Shown here one piece after another: positions 33,577 to 45,067 of a DNA stretch of 64,000 nucleotides; position 1 is the stretch's first letter; the number at the start of each line of letters is the position of its first letter. This stretch comes from Paroedura picta. Its lineage: Eukaryota; Chordata; Lepidosauria; Squamata; Gekkonidae. Location of the stretch: the NCBI RefSeq assembly GCF_049243985.1, contig NC_135374.1, forward strand, positions 73,235,934 through 73,299,933, in the 5' to 3' direction. The position numbers were made by a program, and so were the translations under genes. A model generated the notes under the pieces. That model was not told where the DNA came from and did no database searches. It was given only the letters and a program-made list of their open reading frames with translations.

Positions 33577-36500
33577 GTTGGTGCCTTTGATAGCAATAGT
33601 TAGAATTCATCATTGCAGTTAGAGCAGCATGCTGTTCATCTGTCATGAATAAAATTCCCAGAATAGGAGGAGGGAAAAGTAAGACCTAAAATGGAACATT
33701 GAGGTCTTCAGTGTCTGAAACAAGTGCCATCTAACTTTTAAAATAATCCCCTCCTGCAAAGTAGCAGGATTGACAGCCGTAAAACAGGTAGGTTTGTAGC
33801 CTTTTATGGGGGGTATCAATGATAGCGAAAATATCTTTCTTTTTGCAGATATTTATCCCATTCTTCCTCTGAGTACTATACTTTGTTCTCACCAGTTGTG
33901 CAGGTTTTCTGGAAAGCTTTGACATGAAAAATATTTTGATTTAGCATATTTATTTTGTCTCTAAACAAACAAATTTAGTACCCCATATTAATTTCATGTT
34001 TCCATAACAGATACTTGAATTGAAATTTTTCTTTTCAATTTATACCTTCCCCTCCCAGAGTATCGGGGGCGGGGTGGAATAAATTAGATGTAGTTTAATT
34101 ATTCAAACAAATTCTGTGTGGAAATTACTTCTGTTGGAATAATAATTGGAAAAATAGTTTAACATGCATGCTTTACATTATTTAAATTTAAGAAAAAAAT
34201 CTAAGGGTACCAACATGGTTGATGCTCAAATTTTAGCATAGCCCAAAAACCTAAGGCATACCCAGAAACATTGTTGTCCACTTATCCATTTCGCCTCAAT
34301 TTTCACTCACTGCGTTATTTTGTAGTTCCATATCAGATTGGTGGTTATGATATCTCTTTTACCATATGAGATAAGAATCTTACCATCAGTTTTGTTTTGT
34401 TTGCCACAGGCAATCATGCTAATTTTTAAAAATCTGAATTAATGTGTGTATTTATGGGTTTATATTCTCAATTCAAAAAGTACCCATGTACTTTTTCAGA
34501 CTATTTATAGGGATTATTTATTTATCTACTTATTTTATTACATTTGTATGCTGCCCTCTCCTGAGGTTCAGGGCAGTTCACATAGAACGTAGAGAACTAT
34601 ACATTAATTCAGTTTTGTCAGTAAGTTAGAATGCAACAATGGTAACAGTAATAACAATAACAGAGATAACAGTTTAAAAGGATAGTAATCAACAGGTTTA
34701 GGGTTCAGTACATGGATTTCTGGGAGGGAGGTTCAGGGTCCCAGTGGGTATTGTTGGTTCCAGCTAACCTCAACTAAATGTCTGATGGAAGAGCTCCCTT
34801 TGAAACTACCCAGCTTGTTAGTTTTATGAAATGATGAATCTTTAGAAATGAAGTTTTCTTCAGAAAAATAAAACAGTGGAAAATATCCTGGCACACGAGT
34901 CTGGTTCTCATGTCCCTTTCCTCTCCAAACAATGCTGTGAGGTTGGTTGGGCTGAAAATCACTGACTTTGTAATCCTAAAACTAGTTATACATTTTGAAG
35001 CCCTGCAATCTCAGTAATGAATCATACTCTTGGTATGTTTCTTGATAGAGTGGGGATTTCATTATAGTCTCCACCTAAAATAAATACAAGGTCCTAAATT
35101 GACCTTATTCTTCTGTATTATTTTTCTTCTCCCACAAAACGGAAGTTATAAAATGGAGAACCTATTTTGCTTGAGTCATACCAGAAACGTTTGTTTCTCC
35201 TCCACCTTCTTTGTTCTCATGTGCTGAAGTTTGGGGATGTTGCCCTTCGCGAGGGGACAGGGGTTCAAGAGAAGAAGAAGAGTTGGTTCTTACATGCCGC
35301 TTTTCTCTACCCGAAGGAGACTCAAAGCGGCTTACAGTCACCTTCCCTTTCCTCTCCCCACAACAGACACCCTGTGAGGTGGGTGAGACTGAGGGAGCCC
35401 TGATATCACGGCTTGGTCAGAACAGTTTTATCAGTGCCGTGGCAAGCCCAAGGTCACCCAGCTGGCTGCATGTGGGAGAGTGCAGAATCGAACCTGGCAA
35501 GCCAGATTAGAAGTCCACACTCCTAACCACTACACCAAGAGGAATTGCACAAGATCAGCAAGCTCTTAGGATAGGACAGGGTGGGGGATTTTGTCAGTAC
35601 AGAGTGAAGTTATTGAATTAGGCAAATCAGCCAAGCAAAAGCAACTTTTCAGTCTCTTTTAGGTAAGAAGCAAAATGCTTAAATCAATGTACTTATTCAT
35701 AAAGTTATGAATTTGGTAAAACTTTTGAGGTACATCTTTAAAATTAGATATTTAAAATAGGGTTTCAAAAGGTAATCTTAATAGTATGTTTTCTTTAAAA
35801 TGTTTCTCAAGTTGAGACTTCTGTGTTATGTACTCAGAATGAAATAACAGATTTTTAAAATCATCAAGCTTAATAACTAAGGGTGAAAAATACATTTTTA
35901 CCACCATGCTCTAAGGCCATATTTCTTGAAATTTTTACTGAATAAATGTGTTTGTATTCTGACCATTGTGTACTGTTGTCATTGGTTACAAACATTTTAC
36001 TGAATTCTCCTTTTGATTTTCATACATGATACTCTGCTTTTTTGTAACCTTGCTAATTTTTTGTTAAATACTTCCCTCATTTTTCTCAACTTTATTTTCA
36101 TTTTCCAAATATATATAGTTTGTCTTTACTTTTTGTATCAAATCCCAGGATTTTGGCATCACTTTTCACATTGGTGTCTTAATGAGGTACTAATATGTCC
36201 AAACATTTCAGTGTGTATGGTGGTCTACCAAAGGAAAGGGGTCTAATCACAAAAACGTTTTCTGGATACTCATTTACTGTTTTTTATCACTGCTTCCTCT
36301 CTAGTCCCAATTTCTAAGAGCATTTGTGATAAGATCTAGATATTTTCTTCTTCAGAATACTTTGTATGCCTGGATATTATATGTTGTCTCCGGAATGCTG
36401 TCAGGGGAACACAGATGTTTCCTCTGTGTGAGATTTAAAAACAAAATGGGGGTAGAGAGATTAGAAGGTGCAAGAAGTTCAATAGTGGAGCAATAGTGAG

Positions 36501-39500
36501 TTATGTGATGAATTTCAAAGAGGTAGGAAAGCTCTTAGTAATTGCTTGTTCTAGGAATAGGAGGCCAGTACATACAGAAGAGGGGGAGGATTCTGTACAT
36601 AGCCATGTATGATTTCCGTAGGAGATTAAACCTTGGTTTACTTTGTTTTGACTTAATGTTTGGCATGTAGCATAGACCCCCCCTGATCTTGCAAGAGATG
36701 GAAGTTAATTTCATCCAATAAGTACTTTCCAGATTATATCCCATGTGCACAGGTGGAATGTTATTTGGGATGAAACCCCACACACATGTCAACTACATCT
36801 GTGTGCAGTTATTGGAGAGTAGGCTGAATTTCTCCTAACAGCTGTTTAGATCAAGTGAGTCACAACACTGTCTCATTGCTTAGCAGTGGTTAAATCAGGA
36901 ATGTTCCACAAACTTGTGCACTTTTTCCGTTTCACAGCTAACTTGTGAGCAGCATTTTGTCTGCATCAGGGAATTAACCATATTTCGTAGGAAACTACAA
37001 ACCTCAGTTTGTACTTTGGTTGGAAGCTGAGGTTTGGTGCAAACTATGATTGTTTGACGAAAATACTGGTGCAGATGTAATGATAACTCCAAAACCAAGC
37101 GAGAAAGGGAATTATTATGTAAAGTGGGAATACCCTATGGGTGCTACTGATCTAATTGTGATGAGATTCAGCATTGTCCCAGGCCTGTGCTGATTATCTA
37201 TTCAGAAGATGCATGTATGCAAATTTCCCACAGCCTGTTACTGTGTGTAGAAAGCTGTGGATTGATTTAATGATAAACATTGATTCAAATAGATACCTGC
37301 CAACCATGGAACTATACCAACTGGTTCATAACACTTGCATCAATAGTGGTAAGGCAAAAGTTGTTATTAGCACTGGTCCAGCAAAAGATGGGTTTATAAA
37401 TATTTAATTTATCTCAGAGTTACAATTAGTGAAAATGGAATCCTATTATCCTCACCTTGTATCTAAATGTTTATTGTAGCACTACAAACCTCAGTTGAAA
37501 TAATCAGTAGGTTAATCAGTTAAAGCTGTCCTGTTAATAACTGGTAGAAGCTAACTTAGCTTAGGGACCAATTTTAATTAATCTTTTAAAATCCTTGGTT
37601 TATGGCCCTGGTATATACAAATATTGTGAATAAGCCTATTGTAGTGAAGGCAAATTCAAAGCTGATTTGTGAGAGGAAATTCATAGCTGCCATTAATCTT
37701 TTTGCAGATCTTGCAAGTCCCACTGATCTGTGAAGAGAGGACTCCTCATATTACATGCAGATAATAATTTAGAAGAAAAGTTGGTTCTTATATGTCGCTT
37801 TTCTCTACCTGAAGGAGTCTCAAAGCAGCTTGGAGTCACCTTCCCTTTCCTTTCCCCACAACAGACACCCTGTGAGGTGGGTGAGGCTGAGAGAGCCCTG
37901 ATATTACTGCCCGGTCAGAATAGTTTTATCAGTGCTGTGGCGAGCCCAAGATCACCCAGCTGGCTGCATGTGGGGGAGCAGGGAATCAAACCTGGCTTGT
38001 CAGACTGGAAGTCCGCACTCCTGACCACTACACCAAGCTGGCACTCATTTAATTTGGGAATACCCATGTTTTAAAAGATTTACACTGTAGCTTGTTAGTT
38101 ATTAGTTATACAGAACAGGCTACAAGTCGGCTTTTGTGCTAGTTACAACTTGTGTTGTCGGGGTGTTGATGTAAGCTGTTCTAGATGTAGGTAAGCATTG
38201 CATCGTCTTACAGTATTATTGTGACACTCATCTATTTTTGTGGAGATGCACTGTCTTTTGGTGCCCCTCTAACTATTTGCTAGCCTTTTCATACAATTTC
38301 TGTTGATTCACAATAAATTTTAAAATACTGTATAGCTGTATGAACTATGATATTATAAAATCAATTAAATCATAGCAGATTTTCAGGATTCAATAAAGAA
38401 TCCCAGATCTTGTGCTGAGTGCAATATATCTTGTGAAATTCTAGTCATGTGTATTAAAATTAGTTACTCAGAAATCTGAGGGTTATGTTTTTAGTATTTA
38501 TTTGTAGATACATATGCTAAATTTCTGATCACGTGACAGATTTCTTTGTAGGTTTCTTGCCTAGCATGTTCATTGTCAGAGTGTAGGTATTGACATCATC
38601 TATTTTCTGTCTGCAGTAAAGAAAGTGTCTCTTTTTGTTAGAAGTGTGAACTGTATCAGAAAGATATTTTGAAAGCCATTGGTACAATTTAAGTGTCAGA
38701 AGTTCGGCAGAAGTTGTTCATGAATCTTTGAAATAGATCTGAAGAATTCATTATTGCAAAATGGGACTTTTTTGCCACCTCTATTGGATCCACGAGCTCT
38801 TGTCTGGCACAATTGTTTAGGGTAGTTTTGTCTCTTACCACCCTAGAAAAGGGGTGCCAAAATTCTAGTCAATTGGACTTGAGCTGTGAGGCATTAGCAA
38901 GGTTTTTTGCCGTTAAACTCTTGTTGCTCCACCATGAGTTATCTGCCACAATTGACACAGAAAGGAAACTGGAAGCTCCATGGCAATCTGGGGAATAACG
39001 TTTGATGGCTTCAGGCAACTCTTCTTAACCAAAGTGGACAAGTTGCTGGGGTCAGTGAGGGCAACCACTTGCCCTCTTGATCTCTGTCTATCCTGGCTAC
39101 TCAAATCAAGTGACCAGCAGATAGGAGGCCACCTTAGGGAAATTGTTAGTCTCTCCCTGTTACCTGGGGAGTTCCCAGGGGTGCTGGTTCACCCTTTACT
39201 GAAGAAATCAATACTTGACTTGCAGGACCCAGCCAGCTACTGGGCAAGATGGTTGGAAGGCCTGCCATGGAGCAGCTCCTGGCATTCTTTGAGGAAACTT
39301 TGGCGATTGACTCATACCAGTCTGGCTGCTGTCCTGGCCCCGGGGTGGAAATGGTGTTGGTCGCTCTGATGGATGATCCCCGATACCAGCTGGATAGGGG
39401 TCGTTCGGCTGTCCTTGTGTTGTTACACCTGTCGGCCACATTTGATGTGGTTGACCATCCCCCCCCCCTTGGGAAACATTTGCCAGATGTTTGGAAGCTA

Positions 39501-41972
39501 TGGCTGGGTGGTTGGGGCAGAGTCACCTGAAACTCAACCCCTCCAAGACGGAGGTTCTTTGTTTGGGAAGGAAGGGGCCAGATGTGCAGGCCTTCCCTTA
39601 TCCCTTACCCAGAAATTGCAGCTGGTACAGAATGCTGCTTCTAGGGCCCTCATAGGAACATTTTGAAGGGCCCACATCCAGTCAGTGCTGAGACAGCTGC
39701 ATTAATTGCTGGTTGTGTCTTGGGTCAGGTTTAAGGTCTTGGTTTTGAGCTTTAAGGCCATCTGCTGTCTGGGCCCCACATACATGAGGGACCGCTTATC
39801 GCCTTAAGTCCCCCACAGGGCCCTTCATTTTGCATGTACAGATCTGTTCATGGTTCTCAGCCCTAGGGTGGTGTCCTGCCCTCAACCAGGGCTAGGGCCT
39901 TCTTGGTTCTGGCTCTCTCCTGGGGGAATGAGCTCCTGGAAAAGCTTAGGGCCCTGCAAGAACTTTCCCAGTTCCACAGAGCCTGCAAGACAGAGCTCTT
40001 CCACCAGGTATTTTGTTGAGTCCAGAGTGATTCCGATTTTGGGCCCCTCCTCATTACAGCTGGAACTGTAATGACTCCCCACTTATCTCCTTGAGGCACG
40101 AGTTGGGGGGGTGTTTCTCCTGAGCTACAGAAAGGGGAATTTTGCTGCTGCTGCTTGAAGGGAGGTGGGTTATGCTTTTATTGTGGGGATCTTACTTGTA
40201 ACCTGCTACGAGCCAGCCAGTCTGGGAATGGCAAGTAATAAATCTAATAAATAAATAAAATAGCTATGCATTCTGGATCTGCTGGGTTAATTGTGATGTC
40301 ACACTATGGCAACCCACGGGTATGGTACTTGAAAAAATAATAGAAGCTTTCTGAGGTTTCAGCGGGTCTGTTACCAATTCACAACGGAATTGAAATACAA
40401 CTGTATTTGCTTGAAGAATTTCCTTGACAAAAGTAAATGCATGGGAAAGCTATGTATACCACATTTCAGTATGAAACATTTAAAATTCTCAAGGGAGAGG
40501 TATAACTAGCAAATTAAATATTTTGAAAAGTTCTCAAGCCCTGACTAATCAAATGCATACTTCTGAACAGTCCTCTTGTCATGACAACAGGATCTATAGG
40601 CTTCATTATCTGAATTCCATTGATGAGTCAGGGAAAGCAGGCAATATGGAGATAGAAGGAAGAGGATGGGTTGTGAAGGAGATTTTACAGCCTCTTTGCA
40701 AGTCCTTACAGCCTGGACTTGCAAGAACCTCAGGACTTGCTCTCTTAAAATATGGCTTATATTTGCTCAAGGTTTTATTGTGTGATTTTAAAAAAAAGAT
40801 TTCTTCACCCTGCATGCCTTGGTATGTACATATATACACACATATTTTTTCTCTATCCTTAGGTAAAAACTTCAGAATTTTATCGTTATTCCCGGCAGTT
40901 GCGGCATGAAGTGGAACAAGCTATGAATTACTTCCATTGTGTTCACCAGCAACCTTTGATGGAAATGAAATCAAATCGCATTCGTTCTGCCAAACCCCAA
41001 ACTGCAGTATTTAGAGGAATGATAGGGCACAGCATGGTAAATAGTAAGATCCTCCTCCTGCACAAACCAAGGGTCTGGTGGGAGCTGGAAGGCCCACAAG
41101 TACCTCTACGCCCAGATTGCCTTGCCATTGTAAATAACTTTGTATTCTTATTGGGTGGGGAAGAACTTGGTCCAGATGGTGAATTTCATGCTTCTTCCAA
41201 GGTGTTCAGATATGATCCAAGACAGAACTCCTGGTTGAGAATGACAGACATGTCTGTACCGCGCTCAGAATTTGCTGTTGGAGTTATTGGCAGGTACATC
41301 TATGCTGTGGCTGGGAGGACAAGGGATGAGACATTTTATTCAACAGAGAGATATGATATCACAGAAGACAAATGGGAATTTGTTGATCCCTATCCAGTCA
41401 ATAAATATGGACATGAAGGAACTGTTCTTGGGAACAAGCTGTATATCACAGGTGGAATTACATCCTCCTCCACATCTAAGCAGGTTTGTGTGTTTGATCC
41501 CAGTAAAGAAGGGACTGTGGAACAACGAACAAGGAGGACTCAAGTGGTCACTAACTGCTGGGAAAACAAATGCAAAATGAATTATGCAAGATGTTTTCAC
41601 AAGATGATTTCTTATAATGGCAAACTTTATGTTTTTGGAGGTGTTTGTGTAATCCTTAGGGCCTCTTTTGAGTCTCAGGGATGTCCGTCCACAGAGGTTT
41701 ATGACCCAGACGTTGATCAGTGGACTATTTTGGCTTCTATGCCAATTGGTAGAAGTGGCCATGGTGTAGCTGTGTTGGACAAGCAGATAATGGTTCTTGG
41801 AGGCCTATGTTACAATGGTCACTACAGTGATTCAATTCTCACGTTTGATCCGGAAGATAATAAATGGAAAGAAGATGAATATCCACGAATGCCCTGCAAA
41901 CTAGATGGTTTACAAGTTTGCAGTCTACATTTTCCTGAATATGTGTTGGAGCATGTTAGACGATGTAGCTAA
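32872..41972 (+). CDS. KLHL15: Kelch-like protein 15, CUL3 ubiquitin-ligase adaptor
   Basis: Two coding exons, 32872-33576 and 40863-41972, join in phase 0 to give 604 aa plus TAA, the length I recall for human. The first carries the BTB domain (roughly residues 20-130; LLLDVTLVIEDHPFQAHKAL) and BACK domain (about 135-235; ending FCLMTPSSVFEK). The second carries the linker and the Kelch propeller (about 310-600), with repeat signatures such as FVFLLGGEELG, YAVAGRTRDETFYSTERYD, LYVFGGVC and IMVLGGLCYNG. The BTB/BACK part binds CUL3 and the propeller recruits substrates; PP2A B'-beta (PPP2R5B) is the known target family member. The ATG follows acceptor TTTTTTCCAG|GTGATTC. The donor AAG|GTTGGT is weak. 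No frameshift or loss. Confidence 0.98.
34508..34802 (-). mobile_element. L2 3' UTR copy
   Basis: Clearly similar to 15189-15480 along its length: the 3' terminus 'ctgccctgaacctcaggagagggcag', the AC-rich middle, and the 'ggaagagctccctttt' edge at 34787-34802, where the copy stops. Confidence 0.72.
35271..35541 (-). mobile_element. tRNA-derived CORE-type SINE
   Basis: Full-length minus copy: GAAGAAGAAG tail complement at 35271-35280, head ending CTTGGTGTAGTGGTTAGGAG (reverse complement) near 35537. Confidence 0.85.
37771..38041 (-). mobile_element. tRNA-derived CORE-type SINE
   Basis: Full-length minus copy closely similar to 35271-35541; head CCAGCTTGGTGTAGTGGTCA in reverse at its right end. 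Confidence 0.85.
38800..40261 (+). mobile_element. L2-type LINE with large internal deletion
   Basis: Plus-strand L2: the pre-RT region, then EQLLAFFEETLAIDSYQSGC and LDRGRSAVLVLLHLSATFDV (39265-39440), then an internal gap that removes the YADD region, a C-terminal stretch ([17 protein letters not shown], 39600-39650) and a 3' end 'aagtaataaatctaataaataaataaaa'. Broken by stops and the deletion. Confidence 0.85.
40863..41972 (+). CDS. KLHL15: KLHL15 exon with Kelch propeller
   Basis: The acceptor TATCCTTAG precedes VKTSEFYRYSRQLRHEVEQA; the ORF runs 369 codons to TAA at 41970-41972, ending VLEHVRRCS. Confidence 0.97.
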   Translation, partial: VKTSEFYRYSRQLRHEVEQAMNYFHCVHQQPLMEMKSNRIRSAKPQTAVFRGMIGHSMVNSKILLLHKPRVWWELEGPQVPLRPDCLAIVNNFVFLLGGEELGPDGEFHASSKVFRYDPRQNSWLRMTDMSVPRSEFAVGVIGRYIYAVAGRTRDETFYSTERYDITEDKWEFVDPYPVNKYGHEGTVLGNKLYITGGITSSSTSKQVCVFDPSKEGTVEQRTRRTQVVTNCWENKCKMNYARCFHKMISYNGKLYVFGGVCVILRASFESQGCPSTEVYDPDVDQWTILASMPIGRSGHGVAVLDKQIMVLGGLCYNGHYSDSILTFDPEDNKWKEDEYPRMPCKLDGLQVCSLHFPEYVLEHVRRCS

Positions 41973-44651
41973 AAGATCCAGAAACCTATTTATAAACTGG
42001 GGTGGGGGGGAAGGGGTGGTGGAAGGAGGGAGTAGGGAAAGCAAATTTAGGCCCACTGAAGACATTGACCTGTGTAATACACCTCTTAATTCAATAAAGA
42101 AAAAGAGTGTACAGGGAATGCATCTACCAACTTTATTAGGAATGCCAGTAACTGTGTTTTTATATTCTGCTTTTGGTTGCTTTTGTTTTTACATGCTGTC
42201 ACATGTTTTGTGAGAGGGGAGAAATATAACTTATTCTTCAACGTCATGTGTTTTTAAAACCCTGTCATATGTTCACTCAGTGTGAATTAGGACAGCTACA
42301 TGATTCAGAGATGTAAAATTTCCAGAATTTTTAAAGCAGGTGTTTGTGTGTTTTCCCATGGTCTTTTATTGGAAAGAGGAGGAAATAGAAATTTTGGGAA
42401 AAGTTGAAGTATATGCCATACTTTCTTGTTCAACATTAATTTATTTTGCTGACCTAACATCACAAAATATATCATGTATAACTTAGCAAATAACATATTA
42501 TTTGACCTGTTTATGGGATTTGCAAGTATAAATATTTTAAAGAAAACTAAGAAATTTAAACTATATGCAGTACTTGAGAGAGGCTGCAACCACTGCACCC
42601 TATGCTACCTAAATACATGTTGATTTTTACTGTCTCAGAAGCAGGAAAAAGTTAAAACTGAAGGTAGGAAACAAATTCTGTTGTGAACAAAAGTTTGTTT
42701 GGACAGAAGCACTTTCATAGTCATAATAGTATATTTGGATATAATAACACTCTAAAACAATGCATTATCATTATGCATTATCACTAAACAATATAGCGTA
42801 TTGTTGCCAAAATTATTCACATATAAACGAACATTCGTTAAGATATGTTGTATACGTTTACAGGATATATAGGAATTATTATCTGATGTTGTAGAGTGTT
42901 TTCTATAAATCTTTCGTACTACACATTTTGAATAGAATATTGCCTTAATAACTTTTCACTTATTCACTCAAAAGGGGAGGGGTCTCATAAGTTTACTCCC
43001 CCAGAGTTCCAAATTTTTTTTCCATTACAAAAAAGGGGGTGGGGGTTTCTCAGCATTTTTTCCGTTTTTCCATCAGTATTGTGCATTTTAACTTTTTAAA
43101 ACTATATCCAGATAAGATTCCACAGTTTTATTAGAACAGAACCTGAGATCATGGTGGAGCAGAGGCCTTTCAGTCTTGCCCTGTACTTTGACCTCCCCCC
43201 CCCCATAACCTGACTTCCTGATCATGTCACAATTCTCACTTTGATATTAGTAGGAATATAAAATTATTTTATATTTTTGCATGAGTTTTCCTACAGTTTT
43301 GTGCAATAATTCCAGTAATTCTACTGATATATATATAAATATATATACATATATTTAGCATCAAAAGTTTTCTGGAAGAAAATTTCTAGGCTGCCTTTGT
43401 CTGCATTGCGGTTTGTGAATAATATATGTACATACTTAGATACATACACTTTAAGATCACTTATAAAATGCGTTTTTATGTGCAACTAGAAAAGTCTGTT
43501 TTTAACTAGTACACAGATAATCAACCATATCTGTTGAGTTTTATGTATAATAGTATCGCCCTTCATGTATTTAAATTCCTGGGGACCTAGAAGCCTTGTT
43601 TATAAGCTGATTTTTGGTGAAAACTAATATTTCAATTTTTAATGCTAAAAATGTTAGCTGCACCTCTTTTTCTCTTACAAAAATGGCCATAGCTTCTAAC
43701 TTGTCATCTTATAATGGTGTTTCCAAAATATAAATCAGAAATATGTATAACAATCACTAACAGTGCCCTGTGACAAGTACTGTGTTCTTCTGTAGGTGTT
43801 TTTAGAAGTGTTAAAGCACTTGTTGGAAAGCGTTCTCTGGTGTGTTTAAATGTTGGGCCAAGATAAATATGCTGGGTTTTTTAAGTAAATTTGGAAAATA
43901 ACTACTGTCCTTGAATGGAGGGCTAAAGGGCTTATGCAGCTGCATCTGGTGAAGAGCTTTCTGTAGGTCCCTGAAAAAGAGAGTTTTGAACGGAAAAAAA
44001 ATAAAATTTCATGCTACCTCAATGTACTTAATGAGGGCATGTAGAATATAGGCAAAAATGACAAAAACACAGCATAAAATGGGTGCAAGGTCACACAGTA
44101 ATGTTTGGAAATTTTATTTTTAGCATTTTCTCACTGAAAAACATAGAACAAGCATTCTATATTCAAGGAGCATGAAGTGAAGTATGCCAAAGGACCAAAT
44201 TCTCCCTAAATGTGTTGCACTGTAACACATTTCTGGAAAGTAAATGAACTGTTATTTTATAATATAAAAGTGTGTTTTTATAGGGCACTTTTATTCTTAC
44301 ATCACTTGGGATATAAAGATTTATAAGGAGACAGGAAGGACCAGACTACCACGTTTATTTCTCTCTTTTAGATTGATTAAAAGGGAGGGGGGAAACTTAC
44401 ACTTGGTTAAATGAGGTGAGCATAATACAGGCTTTTTCAACCAGAGTTTCATGAAAACCTGGGGTTTCCTGATGGTTTTGGAAGGGTTATCCGAATGGGT
44501 GGGAGTTAATTATTTATCCACAACAGAAGACTTGCTAGTAAACCTCTTGACCACGGATAGCCAATATTTTTGTGCTTGGAAATATGAGATTGCATATACT
44601 TCAACATCTCCTTTGCAGCACAAACCCAAGTGCATGTGGTGTTCTCTATAG

Positions 44652-45067
44652 CGGTGGTCCCCAACCACCGGACCACGGCCCGGTGCCGGGCCGTGAAGGC
44701 TCTGGCACCAGGCCGCGGCTCCCTCTCCCCGCCCCCCCCCCCGCAGTGAGAAACTTCCCGGGCCGCAAACTTGCGGCCCAGCAAGCTTCTTTTTGCGGGA
44801 GGGGGGGAGCGGGAAGTGCGACCGCCAGCGCAAGTGCGCATGCGCAGCAGGTCTGTGCATGAGCATTTGTGCCATGCGCGGCTGCAAATGCACATGCACA
44901 GACGCGTGGCAGGTCCACACATGCCCTTTTGCAGCTGCACATGGCGCAAACGCGCATGTGCGTACCTGCCAAACGTGTGTTTGCGCATGGGCTGCTGCGC
45001 ATGCGCAGCAGCCGGATCACCCTTCCCCCAGATTGGTCCGCAGCCTAATAAAGGTTGCGGACCACTG
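44652..45067 (+). mobile_element. Non-autonomous hAT element, CpG-rich family (copy 2)
   Basis: The termini CGGTGGTCCCCAACCACCGG and AAAGGTTGCGGACCACTG frame 416 bp. Target duplication CTCTATAG (44644-44651) versus CTCTACAG (45068-45075), one mismatch. It contains two perfect TGCGCATGCGCA palindromes (44835-44846, 44996-45007) and several weaker ones. Confidence 0.88.

Larger units (their letters stand above)
33577..40862. other. KLHL15 intron between BACK and Kelch exons
   Basis: It holds an L2 3' fragment (34508-34802), two SINEs (35271-35541, 37771-38041), and an L2 copy (38800-40261). The remainder (for example 35550-37760) is AT-rich with no recognised feature. Confidence 0.6.

Noticed and set aside
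44506-44988. 160-codon minus-strand ORF near KLHL15 3' UTR
   Set aside because: It lies mostly inside a non-coding hAT element; the Cys/Ala/His-rich sequence reflects GCGCATG repeats.
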